Shown: one piece after another, positions 17,420-26,146 of the stretch | Layout: the number at the start of each line of letters is the position of its first letter | Numbering within the stretch: the first letter of the stretch is position 1 | Assembly: GCA_022708055.1 (NCBI GenBank) | Contig: JAKIZK010000010.1 | Span: 1 to 43,582 of the forward strand | DNA from: Bacteroidota bacterium | GTDB taxonomy: Bacteria > Bacteroidota > Bacteroidia > Chitinophagales > Chitinophagaceae | Direction of reading: 5' to 3' | DNA: 43,582 nt | Program-made: the position numbers and the translations under genes | Notes under the pieces: model-generated | What the model was told of the DNA's origin: nothing | Seen by the model: the letters and a program-made list of their open reading frames with translations, nothing else | Database searches by the model: none

Positions 17420-18475
17420 GTGAGCACTGTAAAAATATTAATGACAGGTGGGGGTGCGCCGGGTGCGGCAGGTATTATCAAATGCCTGAAACAACAGCAG
17501 GGATTTTCTGTAATGGCTGCTGATGCAAACAGCGATGCCATAGGCAAATACTTGGCTGATGAGTTTGTTACGATTCCTTCGGCAACAGATCCTCAATTTT
17601 TAGAAGCCATTCTAAAAATTTGCAAACAACAAAAGCCCGATATTTTATTGCCATTAGTTACAAAGGAATTGATATGGCTTGCCGAAAATAAAAAGGAAAT
17701 TGAAAGCACCGGAACAAAAGTGCTGGTGTCCGATGCTGCATCGCTTGAAATTGCGAATAATAAAAGTAAACTATATGAATTTTTACAATGGCGAGGCATT
17801 ACTGTTCCTTCATTTCATATTGTAGAAACCGTCGACCAGTTTATCTCTGCAGTAGCATCATTAGGTTATCCACAAAAAACAGTTTGCTTCAAACCTGCTA
17901 TTGCAAATGGCAGCAGGGGATTTCGGATTATTAGTCCTCAAATAGATGAAATAGACTTGTTATTTAATCACAAACCCAATGCAACCTATATCAGCTATGC
18001 TGATGCTGTCAGAATTTTATCTTCGGCAGCCTTTCCACAACTGCTGGTAAGCGAATACTTGCCCGGTGAAGAATATTCAGTGGATTGCCTGGCGCATCAC
18101 GGCAAAGCGATTTTGGTATTGCCCCGAATAAGAAAAAAAATAGTTAACGGTATAACGACCGAAGGAAGATTTGAACAAAATGAATCCATCATATCTTATT
18201 GCACACAAATCATCAAAGAAATTAATTTGCATGGCAATATTGGAATTCAGGTAAAAAAAGATACAAACGGCAATTATATGATATTGGAAATTAATCCGAG
18301 AGTGCAGGGTACCATAGCAGCAGCTTTGGGTGCCGGAGTCAATTTGCCATTGCTGGCTCTAAAACAGGAGTTGGGCATGCCCATTCCCGATTTAGAAATG
18401 CAGGTAAACTGGAATACTGGTTTTTCACGCCATTGGACAGAGGTTTTTTATAAAGAATCTGACAGTAAGGCATAA
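17420..18475 (+). CDS. ATP-grasp enzyme of unknown substrate (CarB-like)
   Basis: A 351-residue stand-alone ATP-grasp ligase. The N-terminal part begins MTGGGAPGAAGIIKCL, a nucleotide-fold start like the pre-ATP-grasp domain of carbamoyl-phosphate synthase. The ATP-grasp core has FKPAIANGSRGF, a lid and hinge around VSEYLPGEEYSVD, and the metal-binding motif MILEINPRVQGTIAAA. The start codon is GTG at 17420; the sequence before it has no in-frame alternative that would add conserved residues. It may form an amide or peptide bond with an amino acid or carboxylate. Substrate cannot be read from sequence; the UbiD neighbour could be coincidental. Confidence 0.8.
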   Translation: MSTVKILMTGGGAPGAAGIIKCLKQQQGFSVMAADANSDAIGKYLADEFVTIPSATDPQFLEAILKICKQQKPDILLPLVTKELIWLAENKKEIESTGTKVLVSDAASLEIANNKSKLYEFLQWRGITVPSFHIVETVDQFISAVASLGYPQKTVCFKPAIANGSRGFRIISPQIDEIDLLFNHKPNATYISYADAVRILSSAAFPQLLVSEYLPGEEYSVDCLAHHGKAILVLPRIRKKIVNGITTEGRFEQNESIISYCTQIIKEINLHGNIGIQVKKDTNGNYMILEINPRVQGTIAAALGAGVNLPLLALKQELGMPIPDLEMQVNWNTGFSRHWTEVFYKESDSKA

Positions 18476-18547
18476 CTAACAAAATCGGTTTAATCATTGC
18501 TTCAATTTTCAAAACTTTTTAATCAATTTAGAATAAATATATACTTC

Positions 18548-19486
18548 ATGAAATATGTAAGCAGTTTTTTACTCTTTAGTCTTTCCTTATTATCTGCCTG
18601 CTCACAAAAAACGAGCAATGCTACTAAAGAGAAATCAGCAAATGAGGAAATAGAGAACAGTTTGCTATGGAAAATAAGCGGCAATGGACTTACAAAGCCT
18701 TCCTATCTATTTGGCACCATGCACATGTTATGTGCTGAAGATGCCATGCTGAGTAATAACCTGAAAAAGGCAATTGCCGAATGCGACGAAGTTTATCTTG
18801 AAGTGGACATGGATAATATGATGGAAATGTTTGGTGCACTTGGCAAAATGAAAATGAGAGGCGATACAACTTTAGAAGACTTGCTTTCGAAATCTGATTA
18901 TGAAAAAGTAAAAAAATATTTTAACGATAATAATTCAATGTTGCCCTTTGGCATGTTACAAACTTTTAAACCGCTACTGGCTGCATCCATGCTGGAACAA
19001 AATGCATTGCCTTGCGAAAAAACTGCGATGATGGAACAAATCGTAATGGCTGAAGCAGAAAAAAATAATAAAGACGTAAAGGGATTGGAGACAATGGCCT
19101 ATCAGGCCGGTGTATTGGATAGTATCCCTTACCACTTACAGGCGCAGCAATTAGTACAATATATTGATAGTGCTACCACAGGAGATAAAGACAACAAACA
19201 ACTTTTAGAAATGTTTGATGCTTACAGAAGACAGGATTTAAAAAAACTGGAAGCATTTATGATTGATACTGATGCAGGATTAGCCTCATTTACAGACATT
19301 TTACTTTATCATCGTAATGTAAACTGGGTAACTAAGCTTCAAGAAATTTTGCCCGGTAAATCATTAGTAATAGCAGTAGGTGCGGGGCACTTGCCCGGAC
19401 AAAAAGGAGTAATTAATTTGCTACGCAAGGCAGGATTTACTTTAAATCCGGTGGAAAATAAAGTCAAAAGCGTCAAAGAAATTTAG
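18548..19486 (+). CDS. TraB/GumN-family lipoprotein
   Basis: A 312-residue lipoprotein of the TraB/GumN/PrgY group (erythromycin-esterase-like Tiki fold, putative metalloprotease). The ATG at 18548 is chosen over a TTG 17 codons earlier because it starts a clean lipoprotein signal with C18 (LLSAC). Family motifs are present at both ends: PSYLFGTMHM near the start and VIAVGAGHLPGQKGV near the end, with the glutamate in EVYLEVDMD between them. The paired GxxH motifs are the likely metal-binding residues. The natural substrate is unknown. Confidence 0.88.
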   Translation: MKYVSSFLLFSLSLLSACSQKTSNATKEKSANEEIENSLLWKISGNGLTKPSYLFGTMHMLCAEDAMLSNNLKKAIAECDEVYLEVDMDNMMEMFGALGKMKMRGDTTLEDLLSKSDYEKVKKYFNDNNSMLPFGMLQTFKPLLAASMLEQNALPCEKTAMMEQIVMAEAEKNNKDVKGLETMAYQAGVLDSIPYHLQAQQLVQYIDSATTGDKDNKQLLEMFDAYRRQDLKKLEAFMIDTDAGLASFTDILLYHRNVNWVTKLQEILPGKSLVIAVGAGHLPGQKGVINLLRKAGFTLNPVENKVKSVKEI

Positions 19487-19538
19487 AATAGGAAAGTTTT
19501 GTTTTTTTTATTTAATTTTAGAATTGTAATCAAAAAAA

Positions 19539-20444
19539 ATGAAAAAAGGATTACTTTCTTTGCTGACTTGTTTTTCAATTCTTTTTGCTTCACAAGCAAA
19601 AGCGAAAGAGTATTTCAAACCCCTTACAGCCGAACCTAGTGCCGTTTATGATTCCATTTGGATAGATTATGATGTAAAGGAGAATGATGTATTGGGTATG
19701 AAAATTCATCTATCCTTTACTACATATAACATGAAAGGAATGGATGCTTTTATAGCCATCTATTATTCATATAACGATGAAATTGCTGGCGTACTGAAAG
19801 ATAACAATGATAAATATGTAAGTACGGCTGGCGATGTAGCGATATATAAGGCCATCAAACCAAACTACGATCCCGCTGTGTATAAAGACATGCAGCTCTT
19901 TATGCCCTATGCCGAGTTTGACCTAGAGCCCGGTTTATACGATCTTACACTGGATGCAAAAATTATCTATAAAGCCGGAGGCATGATTAGCAGGCTTACT
20001 TATTACGATTTTGAATTTACAAAACCGGGTAGCCCAGCCGATGCAGTTTCTGAAATGAAGACGGATGTTTTATTTCATGAAATGAAGGTGGACTATGATT
20101 ATACTGAGAAAGGTGAACTGGGTTTAAGAATTCATCTTAATTTTTCTACTATTAATATGAAAGGGGTTGAAGCTTATGCTGCCGTTTATTTCAAACTACG
20201 CAATGGCGATAAAGTAGAAGGAAAAACTTCAACGTATAGAAGTAAGAGTGGACAATTGGCTGTTTACAAAAGCATAAAACCGAACTATGATGAATCTGAT
20301 TATAAAGATCTCACCTTGTTTTTGCCCTATGATGAAATTCCGGGATCTGGAAAAATTCGGATGAAAATGGTTGCCGAACTAATATTTCCAAGTGGAGATT
20401 TAATAAAGACGTTGGATGAAAAATATTTTCTATTTGAACGATAG
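19539..20444 (+). CDS. secreted protein with two copies of an unrecognised domain
   Basis: A 301-residue protein with a signal peptide (about 1-22, ending QAKA). The mature part is two related beta-rich domains of about 125 residues. Matching blocks are IDYDVKENDVLGMKIHLSF against VDYDYTEKGELGLRIHLNF; NMKGMDAFIAIYY against NMKGVEAYAAVYF; and YKAIKPNYDPAVYKDMQLFM against YKSIKPNYDESDYKDLTLFL. The second domain starts near residue 175. I do not recognise the family. The pattern of strands suggests an immunoglobulin-like or C2-like sandwich with a binding role. It stands alone between the GumN lipoprotein and a shared terminator. Confidence 0.75.
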   Translation: MKKGLLSLLTCFSILFASQAKAKEYFKPLTAEPSAVYDSIWIDYDVKENDVLGMKIHLSFTTYNMKGMDAFIAIYYSYNDEIAGVLKDNNDKYVSTAGDVAIYKAIKPNYDPAVYKDMQLFMPYAEFDLEPGLYDLTLDAKIIYKAGGMISRLTYYDFEFTKPGSPADAVSEMKTDVLFHEMKVDYDYTEKGELGLRIHLNFSTINMKGVEAYAAVYFKLRNGDKVEGKTSTYRSKSGQLAVYKSIKPNYDESDYKDLTLFLPYDEIPGSGKIRMKMVAELIFPSGDLIKTLDEKYFLFER

Positions 20445-20461
20445 AACCAATTACAATACAA

Positions 20462-20495
20462 AAAAGCCGGTCTGAAATATTTCAAACCGGCTTTT
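20462..20495. terminator. bidirectional terminator
   Basis: AAAAGCCGGT at 20462-20471 pairs with ACCGGCTTTT at 20486-20495, and an inner GAAAT/ATTTC pairing extends the stem. The A-run before and T-run after serve both the tandem-domain gene (+) and ndk (-). Confidence 0.85.
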
Positions 20496-20517
20496 AATTT
20501 TGTTTAAAAAAAAATAT

Positions 20518-20934
20518 TTAGCATTGCTCTAATCCGGAAAACATAAAACTTCCTTCAATCAATGCATTCTCATCACTATCGCTGCCATGTATTGCATTTT
20601 CGCCAACCGAGGTTGCAAACAACTTACGTATTGTTCCCTCAGCAGCCTGAGCAGGATTGGTAGCGCCGATCAACTCACGAAAAGCAGCAACAGCATTTTC
20701 TTTTTCAAGAATTGCAGCAATGATTGGTCCGCTGCTCATAAAATCAACCAGCTCGCCATAAAAAGGTCTTTCCTTATGCACCGCATAAAACTCACCGGCT
20801 TTTTCGGCAGATAGTTTTAGCATCTTTAATGCTTTTATTTTATAACCTTCCTTAATAATTCTGTCTAAAATAGCGCCGGCATGACCATTTTTCATGGCAT
20901 CCGGCTTGATCATTGTAAATGTTCTGTTACTCAT
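20518..20934 (-). CDS. ndk: nucleoside diphosphate kinase
   Basis: A 138-residue cytosolic enzyme that transfers phosphate from ATP to nucleoside diphosphates through a phosphohistidine. The phosphate-accepting histidine is in [24 protein letters not shown] at the start and [16 protein letters not shown] in the middle are family signatures. The ATG at 20934 ([13 protein letters not shown]) is chosen over an upstream start that would add a 13-residue non-conserved extension. It is transcribed away from the DHH phosphoesterase gene. Confidence 0.97.
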   Translation of the reverse strand: MSNRTFTMIKPDAMKNGHAGAILDRIIKEGYKIKALKMLKLSAEKAGEFYAVHKERPFYGELVDFMSSGPIIAAILEKENAVAAFRELIGATNPAQAAEGTIRKLFATSVGENAIHGSDSDENALIEGSFMFSGLEQC

Positions 20935-21111
20935 AATTTCTTTAATTGTTTTTGCGCCGCAAAGGTAGGGCAAGATGGCTGAAATATTCTTTTAATTTCA
21001 ATCCATTTTCTAAAACAAAGGAGCCACATCTAAGTAGTTACCATTGTATTATTTCAGCTTTACTTACTATTTCACGATGCAACCGAAACCCGTATCTTCG
21101 CACACATTTTT

Positions 21112-22119
21112 ATGGAACCCATACAGCATATATTCCCTTTGCTCTTGCAACCCAAAAAGATTGCAATTACTACGCACATGAAGCCCGATGCTGATGCCAT
21201 GGGCTCTTCACTGGCTTTGAAAAATGTTTTGGAACAACTTGGACATCAGGTTACCGTTATTTCTCCTACCAACTGGGCCGGCTGGGTAAACTGGATGCAG
21301 GGTGCAGATGAAGTTATAGATTATGAAAAAGATAAAACGATTGCAGATCAGTTGTTAGATCAAATTGACTGGCTTTTTTGTCTTGACTATAATCATTTTT
21401 CTCGTACAAAATCTCTGGCTGAAAAATTAAAAAGCATATCCTGCACCAAAATTTTAATTGACCACCACCGCGAACCGGATGAAACCTCATTTCAATATGG
21501 CTGGAGCGATACTTCAAAAAGTTCTACCTGCGAAATGATTTACGATTTTATTAATGCTTCGGGCAATGCTAATAAACTAAATGAAGCGGTCTGCGAATGT
21601 ATTTATGCCGGCGTGGTTGGCGATACCGGTTCATTTCGCTTTCCTGCGGCTACCAGCAATGTACATTTACTGGTTGCCGATTTGAAAACAAGAGGGTTGA
21701 ATCACGAAAAAGTTCATGATAAATTATTTGATAATTTTTTAGAAAACAGATTACGCTTCACCGGCCATGTATTATTGCATCGCATGGAAGTCTTTTACGA
21801 ATACAATACCGTACTCATTGCTATTCCAAAATCAGATTTGCTAAAGTACCAGATAAAAACCGGCGATACCGAAGGGCTGGTTAATTTCCCTCAATCTATA
21901 CAAGGTATGAAACTGGTAGCCTTAGTAATAGACCGCGATGAGGAAAGAAAATGGAGCTTCAGAAGTAAAGGAACATTTGACTGCAATAGTTTTGCACGCC
22001 GTTTTTTTGAGGGAGGCGGGCATTACAATGCTGCCGGTGGACGCAGCAGCGAAAGTCTGGAAGATACCATAAAGAAATTTAAAGCAGCAATGAAAGAGAA
22101 TAAAAGTCAATTACAATAA
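21112..22119 (+). CDS. DHH-family phosphoesterase (NrnA-like)
   Basis: A 335-residue bifunctional oligoribonuclease / pAp-phosphatase type enzyme. The DHH domain shows HMKPDADAMGSS (metal ligands), an Asp in CLDYNHFSR, LIDHHREPD and GDTGSFRFPA; the C-terminal DHHA1 domain ends with EGGGHYNAAGG, which grips the nucleic-acid substrate. Such enzymes degrade 2-5-nt RNAs and 3'-phosphoadenosine 5'-phosphate, or c-di-AMP products in some lineages. A TATCTTCG box upstream (21093-21100) resembles the -7 element. The FKBP lipoprotein gene follows after 29 bp. Confidence 0.9.
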   Translation: MEPIQHIFPLLLQPKKIAITTHMKPDADAMGSSLALKNVLEQLGHQVTVISPTNWAGWVNWMQGADEVIDYEKDKTIADQLLDQIDWLFCLDYNHFSRTKSLAEKLKSISCTKILIDHHREPDETSFQYGWSDTSKSSTCEMIYDFINASGNANKLNEAVCECIYAGVVGDTGSFRFPAATSNVHLLVADLKTRGLNHEKVHDKLFDNFLENRLRFTGHVLLHRMEVFYEYNTVLIAIPKSDLLKYQIKTGDTEGLVNFPQSIQGMKLVALVIDRDEERKWSFRSKGTFDCNSFARRFFEGGGHYNAAGGRSSESLEDTIKKFKAAMKENKSQLQ

Positions 22120-22148
22120 CACATAAAATCAAATCAAAAAAAGTAAAG

Positions 22149-23129
22149 ATGAAAAAAGTAAATGTGTACTTGATTTTAATGGCAGCGATAACAATGTTTG
22201 CCTGCAATAAAGTTGATTACAAAAAAACACCGAGTGGATTATTATATAAAATTTTCCCGGCAAGTACTAAAGATTCCTTGATTCGTGAAGGATTAGTTGT
22301 AAAAATGGAAGCTACTGCAAAAATCAATGACTCGGTATTTTTCTCGAGCTATGGAAAGGCTCCTGTATTCTTAAAAATGCAACCGCTTAGAAATTCATAT
22401 AATATTCTGGAAGTGCTAAAAATGATGAAAGTGGGAGACAGTGCTGTTATTGTTCAAATGGCAGATACATTAATCAACCGACAAGAACAACTGCCACCAA
22501 CGGCAAAAAAGGGTGACCGAATTGTAACGACATTACGCATATTAAAAACTTATGACAACGATAGTATTGCCATGATAGATTACAATGCAGCAATGGAAAA
22601 AGACAGACCCCGCCAGGAGCAAGAACAAAAAGAACTGATGGCAAAAGCAGAGAAAGAGAAAAAACAAAAACTGGAGGAAGAAGGAATCGTAATTAAAAAG
22701 TGGTTGGACGATAAGAAAATTGTAACACAGAAAACTTCATCAGGTGCATTTGTACAAATCATCAACCCGGGAACCGGGAATCTGATTGACTCCGGTAAGT
22801 ATGTTTCTCTAAATTATAAAGGTTTGACTTTTGATGGTAGAGTGTTTGACAGTAATACGGATACTGCATTTCATCATGTAGAGCCATTAAGTTTTGAAGT
22901 AGATGCTCCCGGTATGACCGAAGGTTTTAATGATGGTGTAAAATTGCTGCGCAAAGGTGCAGTTGCAAAATTTTACATCCCTTCTGTTTTAGCTTATGGT
23001 GGCAATCCTAATCCTGCCTCAGGCATAAAACCCTGGGAAAATTTGATTTTTGAGGTAACAGTTACAGATGTTCAGGATAAGCAACCGATTGCACAACCCG
23101 TTCCTGAAATAAAAAAGAAACCAAAATAA
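22149..23129 (+). CDS. FKBP-type prolyl isomerase lipoprotein with two FKBP-like domains
   Basis: A 326-residue lipoprotein (lipobox MFAC, C19). The first FKBP-like region, about residues 40-130 (SLIREGLVVKMEATAKIND ... MMKVGDSAVIVQ), has diverged and lacks the usual aromatic pocket. A charged helix (about 145-185, rich in Lys/Glu/Gln) links it to a standard FKBP domain at about 195-312: YVSLNYKGLTFDGRVFDSN, MTEGFNDGVKLLRKGAVAKFYIPSVLAYG and LIFEVTVTDV. It probably helps fold exported proteins. Bacteroidota use related lipoproteins in gliding (GldI), but no gliding gene is nearby, so that role is not claimed. Confidence 0.88.
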   Translation: MKKVNVYLILMAAITMFACNKVDYKKTPSGLLYKIFPASTKDSLIREGLVVKMEATAKINDSVFFSSYGKAPVFLKMQPLRNSYNILEVLKMMKVGDSAVIVQMADTLINRQEQLPPTAKKGDRIVTTLRILKTYDNDSIAMIDYNAAMEKDRPRQEQEQKELMAKAEKEKKQKLEEEGIVIKKWLDDKKIVTQKTSSGAFVQIINPGTGNLIDSGKYVSLNYKGLTFDGRVFDSNTDTAFHHVEPLSFEVDAPGMTEGFNDGVKLLRKGAVAKFYIPSVLAYGGNPNPASGIKPWENLIFEVTVTDVQDKQPIAQPVPEIKKKPK

Positions 23130-23313
23130 ATTGATGCAACTCAAGAGGATATTCTTGGATGATATCATTAAACGGTTCAACTTTGTATCGTCAGATTGTT
23201 GACATTAATGCTCCGTTTTTAGTCTAATTGTCCTGAATCCTCCTCTTGAAAAACCAAAGTGAAAATGAAGTTGTGAAGGAATTTGATTTATGGATCTGGG
23301 TTAAAATTGTTTA

Positions 23314-23346
23314 GAAGGCAGCCATCTGGTTGCCTTCTTCATTTTT
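23314..23346 (+). terminator. terminator between FKBP lipoprotein gene and folP
   Basis: GAAGGCAGCC at 23314-23323 pairs with GGTTGCCTTC at 23328-23337 (one G-U pair), with a 4-nt loop ATCT and a T-rich tail. The 185 bp before it hold no supported gene. Confidence 0.75.
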
Positions 23347-24172
23347 ATTGCATGTATGTATTTACAAGTTGAATGGCCTCTCTTGCTGCTCTTACATCAT
23401 GTACCCTCAAAATGGAAGCGCCATTTGATAGTCCAATTGTATTTAATACCGTAGTTCCATTTAAAGCATCTGCTGCAGATATACCAAGCGTTTTATAAAT
23501 AAACGATTTTCTGGAAATGCCCAATAATATTGGAGATTCCAAATCTTTAAAGATTGACAGGTTTTTCAGTAACTCAAAATTCTGAGAGATATTTTTTCCA
23601 AAACCAAACCCGGGATCTACAATTAAATCTTTTATTCCTGCATCCAAAAGTTCAACCTTTTTTTGCTTCAAAAAAGCATAAACGTTTTCAGTGACGTCTT
23701 CATAATGGGTTTGCTCCTGCATATTTTGTGGATTGCCCTTCATGTGCATCAATACATAAGGTACTTTTAATGCAGCCACGGTTTCAATCAATTGCTCATC
23801 TAAGCTACCGGCACTTATATCATTTACTATATCGGCTCCGGCTCTTACTGCTTCTTTTGCTACAAGTGAGTAAAATGTATCTATAGAAATAAATATTTCG
23901 GGAAATTCTTTTCTTATAGAACTTATTGGTTCTAACACTCTTTCCAGTTCTTCCTCGTCACGCAGCCTGGTACTGCCCGGTCTGGTGCTTTGTCCTCCAA
24001 TGTCCAAAATAGTGGCGCCTTCATTTATCATTTGAGCAGCCCTGTTCAGTATCTCATCCTGACTCTCATACCTGCTTCCACTATAAAAAGAGTCGGGTGT
24101 AATATTGATAATTCCCATTACTATAGACTTATCAATATTCAATAACCGTCCATTACAATTCAGAGCAAACAT
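23345..24172 (-). CDS. folP: dihydropteroate synthase
   Basis: A 275-residue TIM-barrel enzyme joining p-aminobenzoate to dihydropterin pyrophosphate in folate synthesis; it is the sulfonamide target. All signatures are present: VMGIINITPDSFYSGSRY, ILDIGGQSTRPGSTR, DIVNDISAG, HMKGNPQNMQ, IVDPGFGFGK, LLGISRKSF and LRVHDVRAA. The ATG at 24172 gives a normal length. It is divergent from the DUF1599 gene, an arrangement I believe is common in this phylum. Confidence 0.97.
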   Translation of the reverse strand: MFALNCNGRLLNIDKSIVMGIINITPDSFYSGSRYESQDEILNRAAQMINEGATILDIGGQSTRPGSTRLRDEEELERVLEPISSIRKEFPEIFISIDTFYSLVAKEAVRAGADIVNDISAGSLDEQLIETVAALKVPYVLMHMKGNPQNMQEQTHYEDVTENVYAFLKQKKVELLDAGIKDLIVDPGFGFGKNISQNFELLKNLSIFKDLESPILLGISRKSFIYKTLGISAADALNGTTVLNTIGLSNGASILRVHDVRAAREAIQLVNTYMQ

Positions 24173-24342
24173 TTGATTTTGTTTGTAATAAAAAGCTAAG
24201 TTAAGTTACTGAGTTGTTTTTTCTGCTAGTCAATTAAGTTAGTCAAGATGCTCATATCTGACACAAATTGGGCTGCAAAGGCGGCGCAATGTTTTTAAGA
24301 GTGAGCCTGTTAAAGCATCTTATTAATTATATTGCATCCTTT

Positions 24343-24870
24343 ATGGATACCAATCTACAATACGACCAGGCCATTCATTCCTGCAAAGAAATTTTTTTGA
24401 AAAAAGCCCGCGACTATGGCACCGCCTGGCGGGTGCTGCGTACCATTTCCGTAGTGGATCAAATATTTATTAAAGCCCAACGCATTCGTACGATTCAAGA
24501 AAAAGGCCGTCAGAAAATTGGCGACGATATACCTGCCGAATTTAAAGGCATCATCAACTATGCCGTTATTGGTTTGATACAGCTTGATCAACCAGCTGAT
24601 GCACCCGAAGAAATGCCGGTGAATGAAGTATCCACTTTGTATGATAAATATATAGCAGTTGCCAAACAATTGATGAATGATAAAAATCACGACTATGGCG
24701 AAGCATGGCGCAGTATGAGCCAGGAAAGTTTTGTGGATCTGATTTTAATGAAACTACAACGCATCCGGCAAATATTGAGCAATGACGGTAAAACACTCAT
24801 CAGCGAAGGCATAGATGCCAATTACCTAGATATTATTAACTATGCAGTCTTTGCATTAATACTTATGTAA
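24343..24870 (+). CDS. DUF1599 (nucleotide modification associated domain 1) protein
   Basis: A 175-residue protein made of two similar helical repeats. Repeat one (about 9-82) has KEIFLKKARDYGTAWRVLR, QIFIKAQRIRTIQ and GIINYAVIGLIQL; repeat two (about 103-175) has KQLMNDKNHDYGEAWRSMS, DLILMKLQRIRQIL and DIINYAVFALILM. The ATG at 24343 is preferred; an open frame extends 25 codons upstream but is not conserved in type. The family has been tied by context to nucleotide modification, but no activity is established. Its stop codon touches the ATG of the next gene, so the two are translated together. Confidence 0.85.
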   Translation: MDTNLQYDQAIHSCKEIFLKKARDYGTAWRVLRTISVVDQIFIKAQRIRTIQEKGRQKIGDDIPAEFKGIINYAVIGLIQLDQPADAPEEMPVNEVSTLYDKYIAVAKQLMNDKNHDYGEAWRSMSQESFVDLILMKLQRIRQILSNDGKTLISEGIDANYLDIINYAVFALILM

Positions 24871-26130
24871 ATGAAATATGCAGTACATACAGCCAGAGTT
24901 TTAGTAGGATTACTTTTCATCTTTTCGGGGCTTGTAAAGGCTAACGACCCATTGGGACTGAGTTATAAGATGGAAGAGTTTTTTGAAATATGGGGCATGA
25001 CTAAGTTTAACGACTGGACACTACTTATGTCTGTACTGATGAATGCATTTGAAATCATTGCCGGCTTTGCCATTCTTATTGGTTGGCGAATCAAATTATT
25101 TACTTGGCTTTTACTTTTATTAATTCTTTTCTTTACATTTCTTACCGGTTACACTTACATTACGGGTATGCCCAAAAACTGCGGTTGCTTTGGCGATTGT
25201 CTTCCCATCAGTTCCAAAACATCGTTTTTTAAAGATGTTGTGCTTACCATTTTAATTGGATTACTTTTCTGGAAGCAAAAATTGATAAAACCCATTTTAC
25301 CCGTTAAGCCGGCTACCATTACTCTTTTTGCAGTTACTGTTTTTGCATTTGGATTTCAGTGGTACACGTTAAACTATCTGCCTGTGGTAGATTGTCTGCC
25401 TTTTAAAAAAGGAAAAAATATTGCAGAGCAAATGAAGCTGCCGGCCAACGCCATTCCCGACAAAATTGAAATTACTTTTTCCTATATAAAAGACGGAAAT
25501 GTTTTAAAGTTTTCGGCTGATAGTGTACCGGCTGGTTTCAATGCAAAAGAATATACCGAAGGACTTGATGAAAGCGAAGACTTACCTGATGGCAACAGTC
25601 GTGTCATAAAAGTTTATGTAAAAGGCGGTACGCCGGTGGAATTCACAGCATCCGGTTTCCCTGCCGATTTCAGCGAAGAAAAATATACATTGATAAAACG
25701 GTATGATAAGTTGATTCAGAAAGGAAGTAATAACGAACCACCCATAAAGGGCTTTGTATTGAAAGGAAGTACTGATGTTGATTCCACACAAATTGTACTG
25801 TCGCAGCCCTATGCTTTATTGCTTATCAGCACCGACTTTAATGTACCGGTTTCAAAATGGAAAAGAAGTTTTGAAAAAATATATTCCACTGCAAAAGCAA
25901 AAGGCATTCCCGTTTATATGGTAAGTGGCAAACCATCAGAAGCTCCTTTGAAAATAAAGGGAACAGGATTCCAGGATATGCAGATTTTTAAATGCGATTA
26001 TACAACGATTCGCACTGCGGCAAGAGTAGATCCTACACTGTACTTCTTAAAATCAGGTACCATAGAAGGAAAATGGGGTTTTAAAAAATTGAGCGGAGTG
26101 TTGCCTTTATTGAATAAAATCTCTAAATAG
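24871..26130 (+). CDS. DoxX/MauE-like membrane protein (BT_3928 family)
   Basis: A 419-residue membrane protein. The first 150 residues hold four or five helices of the DoxX/MauE type (LVGLLFIFSGLVKANDP; EIIAGFAILIGW; LLLLLILFFTFLTGYTYI) with the cysteine cluster NCGCFGDCLPISSKT seen in MauE-like redox proteins. Another helix lies at about 148-168, followed by a 245-residue soluble part ending in a thioredoxin-like domain (LLISTDFNVPVSKWKRSF; GIPVYMVSGKP) that lacks a CxxC motif. It begins immediately at the stop of DUF1599. A role in disulfide or quinone redox chemistry is inferred from the cysteines only. Confidence 0.82.
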   Translation: MKYAVHTARVLVGLLFIFSGLVKANDPLGLSYKMEEFFEIWGMTKFNDWTLLMSVLMNAFEIIAGFAILIGWRIKLFTWLLLLLILFFTFLTGYTYITGMPKNCGCFGDCLPISSKTSFFKDVVLTILIGLLFWKQKLIKPILPVKPATITLFAVTVFAFGFQWYTLNYLPVVDCLPFKKGKNIAEQMKLPANAIPDKIEITFSYIKDGNVLKFSADSVPAGFNAKEYTEGLDESEDLPDGNSRVIKVYVKGGTPVEFTASGFPADFSEEKYTLIKRYDKLIQKGSNNEPPIKGFVLKGSTDVDSTQIVLSQPYALLLISTDFNVPVSKWKRSFEKIYSTAKAKGIPVYMVSGKPSEAPLKIKGTGFQDMQIFKCDYTTIRTAARVDPTLYFLKSGTIEGKWGFKKLSGVLPLLNKISK

Positions 26131-26146
26131 AAATCCATAGTTTTCT

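Noticed and set aside
23134..23202. 22-residue frame after the FKBP gene (MQLKRIFLDD...)
   Set aside because: Too short, no ribosome site, no recognised family.
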